Source: Lucinisca nassula (lineage: Eukaryota; Mollusca; Bivalvia; Lucinida; Lucinidae). Taken from it: a stretch of DNA of 64,000 nt. Positions 27,308 through 37,076 of this stretch are shown piece after piece (the first letter of the stretch is position 1; every line of letters starts with the position of its first letter). The DNA lies in the NCBI GenBank assembly GCA_963580285.1, contig OY757016.1, positions 46,993,228-47,057,227 of the forward strand, in the 5' to 3' direction. The notes below the pieces were generated by a model. It worked only from the letters and a program-made list of their open reading frames with translations, ran no database searches and was not told where the DNA came from. Made by a program: the position numbers and the translations under genes.

Positions 27308-28908
27308 TTAGTTCACTTCAACTGATTCTTTGAATGTTACCATGGTCCCAGAGTGAGGATACGTATATTCTATTTCTTCTTGTGTCACCGCCTCTTCAAC
27401 AACAAAACTTGTCTGTTTTGGTCGGTCTGGCCGAATGAGGCGATTTACTGTTGGTCTGATATTAACATCTTGTTGTTCCTGAATGACTCTTATTACCTCT
27501 CCATTCTGAAGAGCTTCTTGAGCCTCTTTCTGACAACTGTCACAAACTATGTACTGTTTTGAATCACGTCTGTAATAATTTGGGTACATAGGATGACCAG
27601 GATCCCGGCCGCAGGTATGTCCACCATGTCGGGCATAAGCACTAAGAGGAGTTTGAAGGTTAAGAGGATTGTTTTTACGATAATCACTTGTCATAAAAGT
27701 TTTATATGGATCAGGCCCTGGTGATGGCATTGACTTCTTTAATCTTAACGCTTCTTCACGCACTTGTGACCGCTTTGTGGGAACCTTTTTATTTTCGGTG
27801 CTGTAGCGACCTGGAACATGGTACCATGCAGACTTGTGATGAATACCTTTTGAAATATCCCTTCTTCCAGGGTCTCCCATTAAACTTCTTATTGAACTGT
27901 GTGGGCCTACTGTTGTTGTACGAGCATTACTAATATGTATACTATGTGGCCCAGCTGGTATATCACAATGTGACCTATGGCTATCAACTGACAGGCCTGA
28001 ATAACAACTAGCCATAGTATAACTACTGCCCGCACTGCGCGCACTACCTATAGGTCGTTTATGTCTAGTTTTGGTCATTCCTCCACTCATACTGGTACTC
28101 TGCTCTCCCTTTGGACTACCGTAACGCTTATAAAGTTTTTCTACTGGTGTTTCACGACCTGGAATTTCTTGATCTACAAACCTTAGTTCTTGACCTTGAA
28201 CTTCAGTAAGCTCTGACCTTAGTGCCGCAGACCGTTCATAAATATGACCTTCATCCACAGGTGATCTTTGATCTGATGCTATTTTAGCAGATTTAGCAAA
28301 CTTCACAACAGGTCTTTCTGTTTCAGAAGCAAAACTGTCCAACAAGCCTTCATTTCCCATATCCTCATGTTCATTTTCATCTCCAGTTTTAATATCCACA
28401 TTAATATGCTTTTTAAAATCATCAGTTGGATTCAAGTCTGTGGCACTTTTCGATACCAGAGAAGTAGGAGAAACAGTGGTTTTAGTTTTCAGTTTCCTCT
28501 CAACACTTTCTCGCTGCAGTAATCGTGGTTTGTTTGTTTCTAAAAGCAGACGTTCTGATGCCTTCAAGTATGCCAAATTGCTTGGATGGCCAAGTGCAAA
28601 TCCTCCATGCTCCACAAGTCCACTAACAGGTCGTGAACTTATGTGACTTGCCGGGTGAGAATAGTGACTTCCTGTTCTAGATATCTGACTGCTTGGCCGT
28701 GATGACTGGCCGCCTGCACTGGACTTTCCTGATTTTCCTGATCTTGGACGTTGTGACTTCTTCTCCAGGTTTGTGATGTCATTCAGTCGCCATGACAATG
28801 AACTATAGGGTCTCTCTGATGTCCGTACATCATGCTTACTGGCCTTTAATGTGACTTCTAGGTTGCTGAGATACTGTCGTACAGCACGGGTGTCAATGTG
28901 CTCTCCAC
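27308..28908 (-). CDS. Terminal exon of a TPR-repeat protein gene (KLC-type TPR plus disordered tail)
   Basis: A minus-strand open frame runs from a splice acceptor (TTTCTTTCTCCTCAG, ending at 28909) to TAA at 27310-27308: two bases plus 532 codons. The first 25 residues (GEHIDTRAVRQYLSNLEV) complete a kinesin-light-chain-type TPR helix pair begun in the exon at 61693. A low-complexity tail follows, rich in Ser/Arg/Gly (SGKSGKSSAGG, PASHISSRPVSG; about residues 50-95). Later segments look more constrained: YKRYGSPKGE (about 258), PDPYKTFMTSDYRKNNPL (about 395), HTCGRDPGHPMYPNYYRR (about 425) and a CxxC motif IVCDSCQKE (about 453). No membrane segment. I cannot name the family. Such TPRs usually bind protein partners. 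Confidence 0.85.
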
Positions 28909-29025
28909 CTGAGGAGAAAGAAAGAGCTGATTTAACCCCTTAACCCTGAAACACTAAGCAAAATTGAAGTTACAAATGACAGTCTATTTTTTCTAATAAC
29001 AGTCAAAACTGCAGTCAAAACTGTG

Positions 29026-29221
29026 TTAACCCTTTTTTGTACCAAACGGAATCTTCCTCCTTATATATAGCAGGAGTCCATTTCAAAATTTAGGGGTGAC
29101 AAGTTATGTTTTCTTCAAAATTTATTTGAAAATAGGCTGAACTTTTTGCAAACACTGAAGCCCCGATCAGACGCCGTGTCCAGGGTACCCGTTTTGGTGT
29201 TTATGGTACAAAATGGATTAA
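29026..29221. mobile_element. MITE-C copy 6, core deleted
   Basis: TTAACCCTTTTTTGTACCAA to GGTACAAAATGGATTAA. The palindrome is reduced: ATCAGACGCCGTGTCCAGGG jumps directly to the right end. Otherwise a normal left half. Confidence 0.75.
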
Positions 29222-29284
29222 TAAAGCGCCTTTGGGAAAACTAAAATGCGCCTACTTAACCTTTACCAATCTCTGGGCTAAAAT

Positions 29285-29425
29285 TCAGCAGACAACAAAT
29301 TGTTGATATTTTTCTCATTTTTTCACAGAAAACAGGATTTGACATTTCAATCAAATTGTCTCCTTTGCAGACAATTTGCATAAAATGTCAAATCCTGTTG
29401 TCTGGAAAAAAAAAAGAAAAATAAT
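29285..29425. repeat. Foldback repeat
   Basis: AAACAGGATTTGACATTTCA and TGTCAAATCCTGTTGTCTGG are inverted copies around CAATTTGTCTGC-like inner arms (AATTGTCTCCTTTGCAGACAATT). Outer arms TTTTTCTCATTTTTTC and GAAAAATAATTC. Related to the family at 6120. Confidence 0.6.
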
Positions 29426-29619
29426 TCAAATTGTCCTCGGCGGAAAAAAAAAACAGCATGCAGAGCTTTATCTGTTAATGAGATGTAAAACTCAAACACC
29501 CACTCACTCAGTATGAAAAACTAACCCCTTAGCCCTTAAGATGCTAAGAAAAACTGCATCTGAAAATTGTCTAGGTCATCTGTTGCATATTCTTGCAAAC
29601 ATTTCAAATTTATTTTTAC

Positions 29620-29700
29620 ATACAGGCAAACAGTGTGGACCCTGATCAGACTGTTCCAAGAGGAGCATTCTGATCTGTTTCCAGACTGTTTGGTTTGACA
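29620..29700. mobile_element. Fragment of a collar-type MITE (K/L)
   Basis: GGCAAACAGTGTGGACCCTG ATCAGACTG, TTCCAAGAGGA, and CATTCTGATCTG ... GACTGTTTGG. Only the collar and palindrome survive. Confidence 0.5.
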
Positions 29701-30330
29701 CTCTGTGATCTAAATGGTGGTTTCCTTCTGCTCTGATATCGATTGTTGTTGAGTCAACCCTGCTTCATAATTGGATTAATCTATAAATGATAATTTTACT
29801 TTGTATTTTATTATGAATCACTGTTGAGCTAGGAAGCCTCCATGCGGATCAATTTGTTATTGTTATTATGTATGATACTGCACTGGAACTGAGGTTGAGA
29901 AATTTAATAAAGTCTGGAGTTGAAGCCCCACTTTAGTTTTACTACTGACTGTCCCAAGGCAGTCTGACTGTCTCAAGGCGGTCGTTCTTTTGCAGTGTCT
30001 TATTTGTTTATTGGCTTTATGCCGTTGGTTCATGTTTCGTCTGATGGCTTTGTGTGTGCCTTCATGCGGCTTGTTTACTTTCTTTATGTGACTTGAGATG
30101 GCTGCGTTCTTTGATAGTGACCATTCCTGAGTGACCTTTTCTTACTGGTTACCCTAAATGACAATTTGAATAATTAGGGAGCATGGCCTGATGTCTGTGT
30201 CTGACTCCCAAGAAGCAGAGCCACTGTACACAGATAAATTTCATATCAGCTGAATCTTGCATTTAGTTCTGGTGTGACCTATGCCAATTTAAGTCAAATA
30301 ACCCTTTAGTGCCTCAGTCCAAGTTGGTCC
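29701..30330. other. Unassigned stretch
   Basis: About 630 bp, less repeat-like than its surroundings. I see no conserved exon or known repeat. Confidence 0.35.
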
Positions 30331-30332
30331 AT

Positions 30333-30935
30333 CCCCGCCCATCATGGCTTGAAGAAATAGATGGGCTGCATGATGCTTCCACGCAGAGCTAAAACTGTCC
30401 GCACACTAGTACTGGTAAACAGCTTAGAGGACCTAAGCCTGTCCAGGAACCGCAGTGCGAGGTGGACCGTCCATGCTTATAAACCCTATCAGTTTCATTG
30501 GGCGACAGGGCTTGAGATGTCATTTCATCTCAATGTCGGGTAAATTGTTTGATTTGAGGTTTAACCGTCAACACTGTATAGGTCATTTTGGAGACGTGGC
30601 TTCCTATTTTGTGGGACTTTTAACCGACATTGAGATGAAATGAGATCTCAAGCCCTGTCGCCCAATGAAACCAAGAGGGTTTATTAGCATGGATGGTCCG
30701 CCTCCCACCGCCGTTCCTGGACAGGCTTAGATCCTCTAAGCGGTTTACCAGTACTAGCGTGCGTCCGGATTCAGCTCTGCGTGGAAGCATCATGCAGCCC
30801 ATATATTTCTTTAAGCCCCTATGGGTGGGGGCCGAAATGTCGGGTAAAAGTCCCACAAAATTGGAAGCAATGTCTCCAAAATGACCTATAAAGTGTTGAC
30901 GGACAGGTTAAACCTCAAATCAAACAAAAAACAAA
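30333..30935 (+). mobile_element. SINE-E (plus) carrying a second SINE-E
   Basis: The outer copy runs CCCCGCCCATCATGGCTTGA to AATGTCGGGTAAA (30544), then continues after the inner copy from AATGTCGGGTAAAAGTCCCA (30836) to CTCAAATCAAACAAAAAACA. Removing the inner copy and one duplicate restores a continuous SINE-E. Confidence 0.85.
30545..30835 (-). mobile_element. SINE-E inserted in SINE-E, with 13-bp duplication
   Basis: Minus-strand copy from TTGTTTGATTTGAGGTTTAA (tail) to CCCCTATGGGTGGGGGCCG (head). The target AATGTCGGGTAAA is duplicated at 30532-30544 and 30836-30848. This proves retroposition and fixes both ends of SINE-E at about 290 bp. Confidence 0.9.
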
Positions 30936-31006
30936 ACAGTCCAAGTGGCCACCTAAAACAGTGCTGAGATGACTTGTGGGAGGAGTAGCGGGATGAACCC
31001 TGATTA

Positions 31007-31860
31007 TCCCCACGTTTTTCAACGAAAAGTGGGGATATTGTTATCGCCTCCGTCCGTCCGTCCGTCTGTCTGTCCACAGGAACAGATGTATACTTGTGTG
31101 TTTAAAAGTATGGACACTTCCATTAAACTCAATGCGATTTATTCCGTCAGTGTCTTGTGTGTCTGAAATAGTAACTTGTGTGTCTTTTTTTCCAAGAAAT
31201 TCCAAGAAATTTCCAGGAAATTTGACACACAAGGGTACTTTGTAGGGATGAAGACACACAAGTATACATCCGTAAAGACGTCAGTCTGTCTGTCCGGCTA
31301 TCTCCTCCTAAACCGTTAGCCGGAATTCAACCAAATTTGGTATGCGAGTTGCTTACATGAATGGCTTGCGCAAGAGCACATTTTTTTTTGTCAATTACAA
31401 AGTCAATTTTGAAGATTTTGATGCCAAACTTTGCACATGTACTTGGTTATGAAAAAAGTAAAAGATATTGAACGGGATTTTTGCTGTGACCCCTAGGTCA
31501 TGCCCTGGGGGTCGGACTTGGGGGGGGGGGGGGGTCGGGGGTCAAAATTAAAGTTATTCAGAACATAGTCATGTTGCATATCTATGCGAAGGGGATAATG
31601 AGTAGAATAAACTACAAGTAAAATTTTGACCCTGGGGTCAGATTGGGGCTCTGGGGGAGGGGTCAAAGGGTCAAAATTTCAGTTTTTTGGAACATAGTCA
31701 TGTGGCATATCAAATTGAAGGGCATGATTATTAGAATATAATACAGGTAATATTTTGACCATGGGGTCAAATTAGGGCCCAGGGTGAGGGGTTTTCGGTA
31801 CTTGGCCCCTCTGTAGAAAGCCTGGGGATTTGCGATGGCACGCCATCGACAGTATTCTAG
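31007..31860 (+). mobile_element. Non-autonomous Helitron copy 2 (plus strand)
   Basis: 5'-TCCCCACGTTTTTCAACG after A, a GTGGGGATATTG fold at the 5' end, (GTCC)n at 31051-31075, and the body shared with 16894-17596 in opposite orientation. The 3' hairpin CGATGGCACGCCATCG is followed by ACAGTATTCTAG before T. A run of G at 31519-31534 and an inserted MITE distinguish it. No ORF of note. Confidence 0.8.
31082..31272. mobile_element. 191-bp MITE inside the Helitron
   Basis: ACAGATGTATACTTGTGTGT at 31082 is mirrored by ACACACAAGTATACATCCGT ending 31272 (19 of 20 match). The inner part repeats the ACTTGTGTGTCT motif and a degenerate AAGAAATTCC tract. It is absent from the other Helitron copy, so it inserted later. 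Confidence 0.75.
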
Positions 31861-31892
31861 TTTTTATATGCTCACCTTGACATAAAGGGTGT

Positions 31893-32185
31893 GTTGGCCC
31901 CTGCCCATCAGGGCTTGAAGAAATGGGCTGCATGATTCTTCCACACAGAGCTGAAACCGACCCGCACACTAGTACTGGTAAACCACTTAAAGGAAGCGAT
32001 GCGAGTCGGACCGTCCATGATTATAAACCCTAATGATTTCATTGGGCAGCAGGGCTTGAGACGTCATTTCATCTCAATGTCAGGTAAAAGTCCCACAAAA
32101 TTGGAAGCAACATCTCCGAAATGACCTTTACAGTGCTGACGGGGACCTTGAACCGCAAATCAAACAAACAAACAAACAAACATGA
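31893..32185 (+). mobile_element. SINE-E (plus strand), internally shortened
   Basis: GGCCCCTGCCCATCAGGGCT to AACCGCAAATCAAACAAACA, tail (AAAC)4. Lacks about 22 bp around the GATCTAAGCCTGCCCAGGC region (TAAAGGAAGCGATGCGAGTC). Confidence 0.8.
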
Positions 32186-32294
32186 ATGGTGAGTATGTTC
32201 TGTCCCTATGGACTTTTGGGGCAAGTGGACCTTTAACCACAAACAAATATTATTTGATAACAATCTTTCTGTGGCTTAGTGATTAGGACAAGTT

Positions 32295-32506
32295 TGTTGT
32301 TGAAAATTAACAACGTTGTTAGTTAACATATTGTTAAAACTTTAATAATTTAATATAGAAAATATACTAATATTTTTGGTGAAAAAAATGTGAGTAGCTA
32401 CTCACTTTTTTTCACCAAAAATACAAGCATATTAGATATTGTACTTGCTAGAAAGTTAACAATTTGACCACTAATGAGCTTGTAAAGCTAACGATGCTTT
32501 GAATAA
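32295..32506. mobile_element. MITE-F copy 7, stem shortened
   Basis: GTTAGTTAACATATTG, core TTTTTGGTGAAAAAAATGTG AGTAGCTACTCAC with complement, then TTGTACTTGCTAGAAAGTTA and GCTAACGATGCTTTGAA. The apex has lost the TTTTGCA-TGCAAAA part. Followed by (AAT)5. Confidence 0.7.
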
Positions 32507-32521
32507 TAATAATAATAATAA

Positions 32522-32812
32522 TGCATCACGAAAACACGCTTATATAATTTTGACCCCCTTGAACCCCACTTTTTTATATAGTAAAACTAGGTTTAACAGG
32601 GGTAAACCTTATTTCTGCTCTAAAATATAGATTGTGGGTATTTGTTAGAACCTCCTCGATGAGGCAGTTCAAACAAGTAACCACAATCTATATTTTGATC
32701 AGAAATAAGAAAAATATTACAATTTTTCATCTAAAATTTTTAGGTTTTTCTACAGTAAAGTGTGCAGTGTATTCGTATAGGCCGGTTTTTGTAATGATAA
32801 TTGGTGGTATAA
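32522..32812. mobile_element. MITE-A copy 5 (subfamily of copy 1)
   Basis: ATCACGAAAACACGCTTATA matches the complement of the right end of copy 1. Stem ATATAGATTGTGGGTATTTG / complement, then TTTTTCATCTAAAATTTTTA. The ORF at 32632-32859 is inside it. Confidence 0.75.
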
Positions 32813-32818
32813 CTGGAG

Positions 32819-33205
32819 ACTGGGCCCAGTTGTTCAGGGCAAACAAAGGCATTAAATAATGATATGTTCAAATTTAATGTGGCAAATACACTAATATATT
32901 TTCAGAAAATATACGAGTGTATCAGATAGTGTACTTGCCAGAACATTAACCCTTATCCTGCTGCATGAATTAATTTGACCACATCCATTTCTGAGTATCA
33001 ACCAATCAAATTACTTCATATATTTGTTCAATTCACAAACTGCATCACAGTGTAGATCCTGATCAGATGGCTTCTTCAGAAGCTATCTGATTTGGATCTA
33101 CACTGCTAAAGTAGGGGTTGTTGTGTTCAGTTGGATAAGGGTTAACCTTTCCACCACTGTATATGACTGTATGTTAAGCCAACAATGACCCTAACAACTG
33201 GGTTC
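32819..33205. mobile_element. MITE-F copy 8, interrupted by MITE-B
   Basis: Left terminus CTGGGCCCAGTTGTTCAGGG; inner hairpin nearly lost (ATATTTTCAGAAAATATA). MITE-B occupies 32946-33145 at a TTAA. The right part ends CCTAACAACTGGGTTCTGGG, which merges into the 29-bp minisatellite. Confidence 0.65.
32946..33145. mobile_element. MITE-B copy 6, nested in MITE-F
   Basis: TTAACCCTTATCCTGCTGCA to GTTGGATAAGGGTTAA. Core GATCAGATGGCTTCTTCAGA, with one mismatch (AGCTATCTGA) in the right arm. Confidence 0.85.
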
Positions 33206-34585
33206 TGGGGCTTGATCCTCAAACAACTGGGTCCTGGGGCTTGATCCTTAAACAACTGGGTCCTGGGGCTTGATCCTTAAACAAATGGGTTCTGGGGCTT
33301 GATCCTCAAACAACTGGGTCCTGGGGCTTGATCCTCAAACTACTGGGTCCTTGAGCTTGATCCTTAAACAATCGGGTCCTTGAGCTTGATCCTTAAACAA
33401 CTGGGTCCTTGAGCTTGATCCTTAAACGATTGGGTCCTGGGGCTTGATCCTTAAACGATTGGGTCCTGGGGCTTCATCCTTAAACAATTGGGTCCTGGGG
33501 CTTGATCCTTTAACAACTGGATCCTGGGGCTTGATCCTTTAACAACTGGATCCTGAGGCTTGATCCTTAAACAACTGGGTCCTGGGGCTTGATCCCTAAA
33601 CAAATGGGTCCTGGGGCTTGATCCTTAAACAATTGGGTCCTGGGGCTTGATCCTTAAACAATTGGGTCCTTGAGCTTGATCCTTTAACAACTGGGTCCTG
33701 GGGCTTGATCCTTAAACAATTTGGTCCTTTAGCTTGATCCTTAAACAATTGGGTCCTTGAGCTTGATCCTTAAACAATTGGGTCCTGGGGCTTGATCCTT
33801 AAACAATTGGGTCCTTGAGCTTGATCCTTAAACAACTCAGTCCTGGGGCTTGATCCTTAAACAATTGGGTCCTGGGGCTTGATCCTTAAACAATTTGGTC
33901 CTGGGGCTTGATCCTTAAACAACTGGGTCCTTGAGCTTGATCCTTAAACAACTGAGTCCTGGGGCTTGATCCTTAAACAATTGGGTCCTGGGCTTGATCC
34001 TTAAACAATTGGGTCCTTGAGCTTGATCCTTAAACAACTGGGTTCTGGGGCTTGATCCTTAAACAAGTGGGTCCTGGGGCTTGATCCTTAAACAATTGGG
34101 TCCTGGGGCTTGTCCTTAAACAACTGGGTCCTGGGGCTTGATCCTTAAACAATTGGGTCCTGGGGCTTGATCTTTAAACAAGTGGGTCCTGGGGCTTGAT
34201 ACTTAAACAAGTGGGTCCTGGGGCATGATCCTTAAACAACTGGGTCCTGGGACTTGACCCTTAAACAATTGGGTCCTGGGGCTTGATCCTTAAACAATTT
34301 GGTCCTGGGGCTTGATCCTTAAACAACTGGGTCCTGGGACTCAATCCTTAAACAATTGGGTCATGGGGCTTGATCCTTAAACAACTGTGTCCTGGGGCTT
34401 GATCCTTAAACAATTGGGTCCTGGGGCTTGATCCTTTAACAACTGGGTCCTGGGGCTTGATCCTTAAAAAACTGGGTCCTGGGGCTAGAGCCTTAAACAA
34501 CTGGGTTCTGGGGCTTGATCCTTAAACAACTGGGTCCTGTGACTTGATTCTCAAACATCTGGGCCCTGGGGCTTGACCCTTAATC
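33192..34585 (+). repeat. Minisatellite of about 48 units of 29 bp
   Basis: The unit is AACAACTGGGTCCTGGGGCT plus TGATCCTTA. Variants ATTGGGTCC, TTGAGCTTG and AAGTGGGTCC are interspersed. The unit's first half equals the right terminus of MITE-F (AACAACTGGGCCCTG). The array lies exactly between MITE-F copies 8 and 9. No non-repeat spacers, so it is not a CRISPR-like array. Confidence 0.9.
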
Positions 34586-34601
34586 TTGTTAGTATATCAT
34601 A

Positions 34602-35058
34602 AAAACTCTGTGTCCAGTTGTTCAAAGCATTGTTAGCTTAATGAGCTCGTTAGTGGTCAAATTGTTAACTGTTCTAGCAAGTACAATATCTGATGTAGTG
34701 TTATTTTTGCTGAAAAAAATGAGAGCATCTTTTACATTCGCAAAATCTGCTCATATTTTTTCAGCAAAAATATCAACACATTTGCCATATTAAACGATCA
34801 AAGATTTAACCCTTGTCCTGCTGAGCCCGGATATGCCTTATCTTTGAAACAATGTAGATCCAGATCAGATGGCTTCTGAAGAAGCCATCTGATCAGGATC
34901 TACATTGTTTGTCATTCAGATTGTGAATTTGTTGCAATAATTTGCATCAAGTAATCTGATTGGTTGATAATCAGTAATGGGTGTGGCATGTATGAATATT
35001 CAGCAGGACAAGGGTTAACAATATGTTAACTACTGGCCTTGTTAGTTTTGAACAACTG
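34602..35058. mobile_element. MITE-F copy 9, interrupted by MITE-B
   Basis: GTGTCCAGTTGTTCAAAGCA, AGCTTAATGAGCTCGTTAGT, an imperfect hairpin (TGAAAAAAATGAGAGCATCT), GATCAAAGAT, then MITE-B, then CAATATGTTAACTACTGG and TTTGAACAACTGGCT. Comparison with copy 3 shows a clean TTAA insertion. Confidence 0.8.
34806..35018. mobile_element. MITE-B copy 7, nested in MITE-F
   Basis: TTAACCCTTGTCCTGCTGAG to CAGCAGGACAAGGGTTAA, a perfect 18-bp terminal match apart from the end of the arm. Core palindrome perfect. The flanking TTAA is single in the unfilled site (3839-3842), so TTAA is the target duplication. Confidence 0.9.
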
Positions 35059-35438
35059 GCTAAAAGCAGGCGTGACAAAAATGAATGAAATATGAACAGA
35101 TACTGTATTTTTTTCTACTTTTGCTAAGATCTTTTAATCAAACCGCAATTACGGCAGGTAAAAAATAAAACCCTTTTTTTTGTTATTTCAGTCCAACTGG
35201 TTCAGAAAGTATTAAATACTTACTTCAACTGCATTAAGCCTTTAATTCCAAAATACAGTCAGCACTTTGTAAAGATTTAAAAATTAAGTCACAAGACTTA
35301 ACATTACATGCGTGTCTTATAACTATTGTCCACAGCGGATTCAATGCCCTTGATTAGCTTGACATAATCTTTAATCTTTGTTATAACCCCTCTTTCTATT
35401 GTCCAACTTCAAGAGAACTACCATAACTATAATAAATT
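35059..35438. other. Unassigned stretch
   Basis: About 380 bp of AT-rich sequence. No supported feature. Confidence 0.35.
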
Positions 35439-35670
35439 TTTAACCGACGACAATTGTTGTCTGCTTTGTCGTCTGCCAGTTACTTTCAAAGTCATTTTTG
35501 CAAACCGTGTGGATCCAGATCAGACTGCTCCTGTAGGAGCAGTCTGATCTGGGTCTACACTTTTTGCCTGTATGCAAAAATATTTGTAAAAAGTTTCCAA
35601 GAAGATCCAGCAGACGTCATAAGCAGACGACATTTTCAGAAGTAGTTTTTCTTGGTGTCTTAAGGGTTAA
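35439..35670. mobile_element. MITE-L copy 2 (best preserved)
   Basis: TTAACCGACGACAATTGTTG to TGTCTTAAGGGTTAA. Contains TTTGTCGTCTGCCAG and GACGTCATAAGCAGACGAC as outer inverted arms. Collar GTGTGGATCCAGATCAGACT; palindrome GCTCCTGTAGGAGC. Confidence 0.75.
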
Positions 35671-35755
35671 TATCATTTTTTCCTACATCCAATCAAGCCC
35701 CTTTATACCCACATTTGATATAACAACAAATCTTGTTATAATAAATTCAAATTTA

Positions 35756-36030
35756 GCCCCTGCCCATCAGGGCTTGAAGAAATAGTCTGGGTTGCATGCT
35801 GCTTCCGCGCAGAGCTGAAACCGACTCAACTAAAGTACTAGTAAACCACTTACGTGTAAGCCTGCCCATGAAAAGTGATGTGAGACAGACCGGTTTCTAT
35901 AAGCAGTATAGAGCTTGCCAGATGTCATTTCATCTCATTGCCGGGTAAAAGTCCCACAAAATCGGAAGCAACGTCTCAAAAATGACCTAAATAGTGTTGA
36001 CAGAGACATTAAACCTCAATTCAAACAAAA
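35756..36030 (+). mobile_element. SINE-E (plus strand)
   Basis: GCCCCTGCCCATCAGGGCTT to CCTCAATTCAAACAAAACC. A divergent subfamily: TAAACCACTTACGTGTAAGC and ATGACCTAAATAGTGTTGAC in place of the usual words, like the copy at 63345. Confidence 0.8.
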
Positions 36031-36071
36031 CCATCTATACGATTAACAGATAATTAAGGTAAATACAGTAG

Positions 36072-36298
36072 TTAACCCTTTTTGTACCAAATGGAATCTT
36101 CCTCCCTATATATAGCACAAGTCCATTTCAAAATTTAAGAGTGTCAGGTTGTGTTTTCTTTAAGATATATTTGGAAACTGGCTAAATGTTTTGCAAACAG
36201 TGTAGGCCCAGATCAGACGCCGCATTCTGCGGCGTATGATCTGGGTCTGCACTGTTTGCAAACTACCCGTTTTGGGGTTTCCGGTACAAAATGGGTTA
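36072..36298. mobile_element. MITE-C copy 7
   Basis: TTAACCCTTTTTGTACCAAA to GGTACAAAATGGGTTAA, TTAA both sides, core GACGCCGCATTCTGCGGCGT perfect. Full length (227 bp). Confidence 0.9.
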
Positions 36299-36654
36299 AA
36301 TATTCTTTTCCCATACAGTCCTGCACAGTCTCACGATTAATCTGAAGATAAATGCCAAACAGTTTGCTACATTCATTAAGTAAAATAATGGTATCTTTTC
36401 TCTGATCTCAAATTATACAGTACCCTCATTAAAAACTTGTCACACTTATTTACGTTAATTATACTATATTTATTTTTGTAATACCATTATTATGTTTTGT
36501 CAACAAAAATGTGTGCTTCCTATTTAACATGTACTTAAAACAAGATGTTTCTTTATTGGAAAGCACAATCGGTGTGAAGAATTTATTTAATATCTAATTA
36601 AACTTTACCATTATGATGTAAATCTGACTCAACTGATTATTTTGGGTGTAACTA
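36299..36654. other. Unassigned stretch
   Basis: About 355 bp, AT-rich. Nothing recognised. Confidence 0.35.
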
Positions 36655-36863
36655 CAGTCAAACCTGTCTTAAAGACCACCTGTGAACAAAGGCCACCTGT
36701 CTACAAAGACCACTTCCAATTCCTCCCATCCAATTAGACTATATAATGCACCTGTCAACAGAGACCACCTGTGCACTAGGACCAGAGGACAGTCAAAATC
36801 ATTCCCAAATGCATATTTTCACCCTGAACAGAGACCACTTTGTGAATAGCATTGACCAAAGTT

Positions 36864-37076
36864 TTAACCCTTGTCCTGCTGAATATTCATATATGCCACA
36901 CCCACTACCGATTATCAGCCAATCAGATTACCTGTAGCAAATTATTACAACAAATTCACAATCTGAATGACAAACAATGTAGATCCTGATCAGATGGCTT
37001 CTTCAGAAGCCATCTGATCTGGATCTACATTGTTTCAAAGAAAAGGCATATCCGGGCTCAGCAGAACAAGGGTTAA
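36864..37076. mobile_element. MITE-B copy 8
   Basis: TTAACCCTTGTCCTGCTGAA to CAGCAGAACAAGGGTTAA with TTAA on both sides, inserted in the old pogo-like element. Perfect core palindrome GATCAGATGGCTTCTTCAGA. Confidence 0.9.

Noticed and set aside
27706..27933. 75-codon plus-strand open frame with a hydrophobic stretch
   Set aside because: Antisense to the well-supported terminal exon of the TPR gene.
33192..34585. Regular 29-bp repeats suggesting a CRISPR array
   Set aside because: The units are contiguous with no unique spacers, no cas-like genes are present and the setting is an animal genome.
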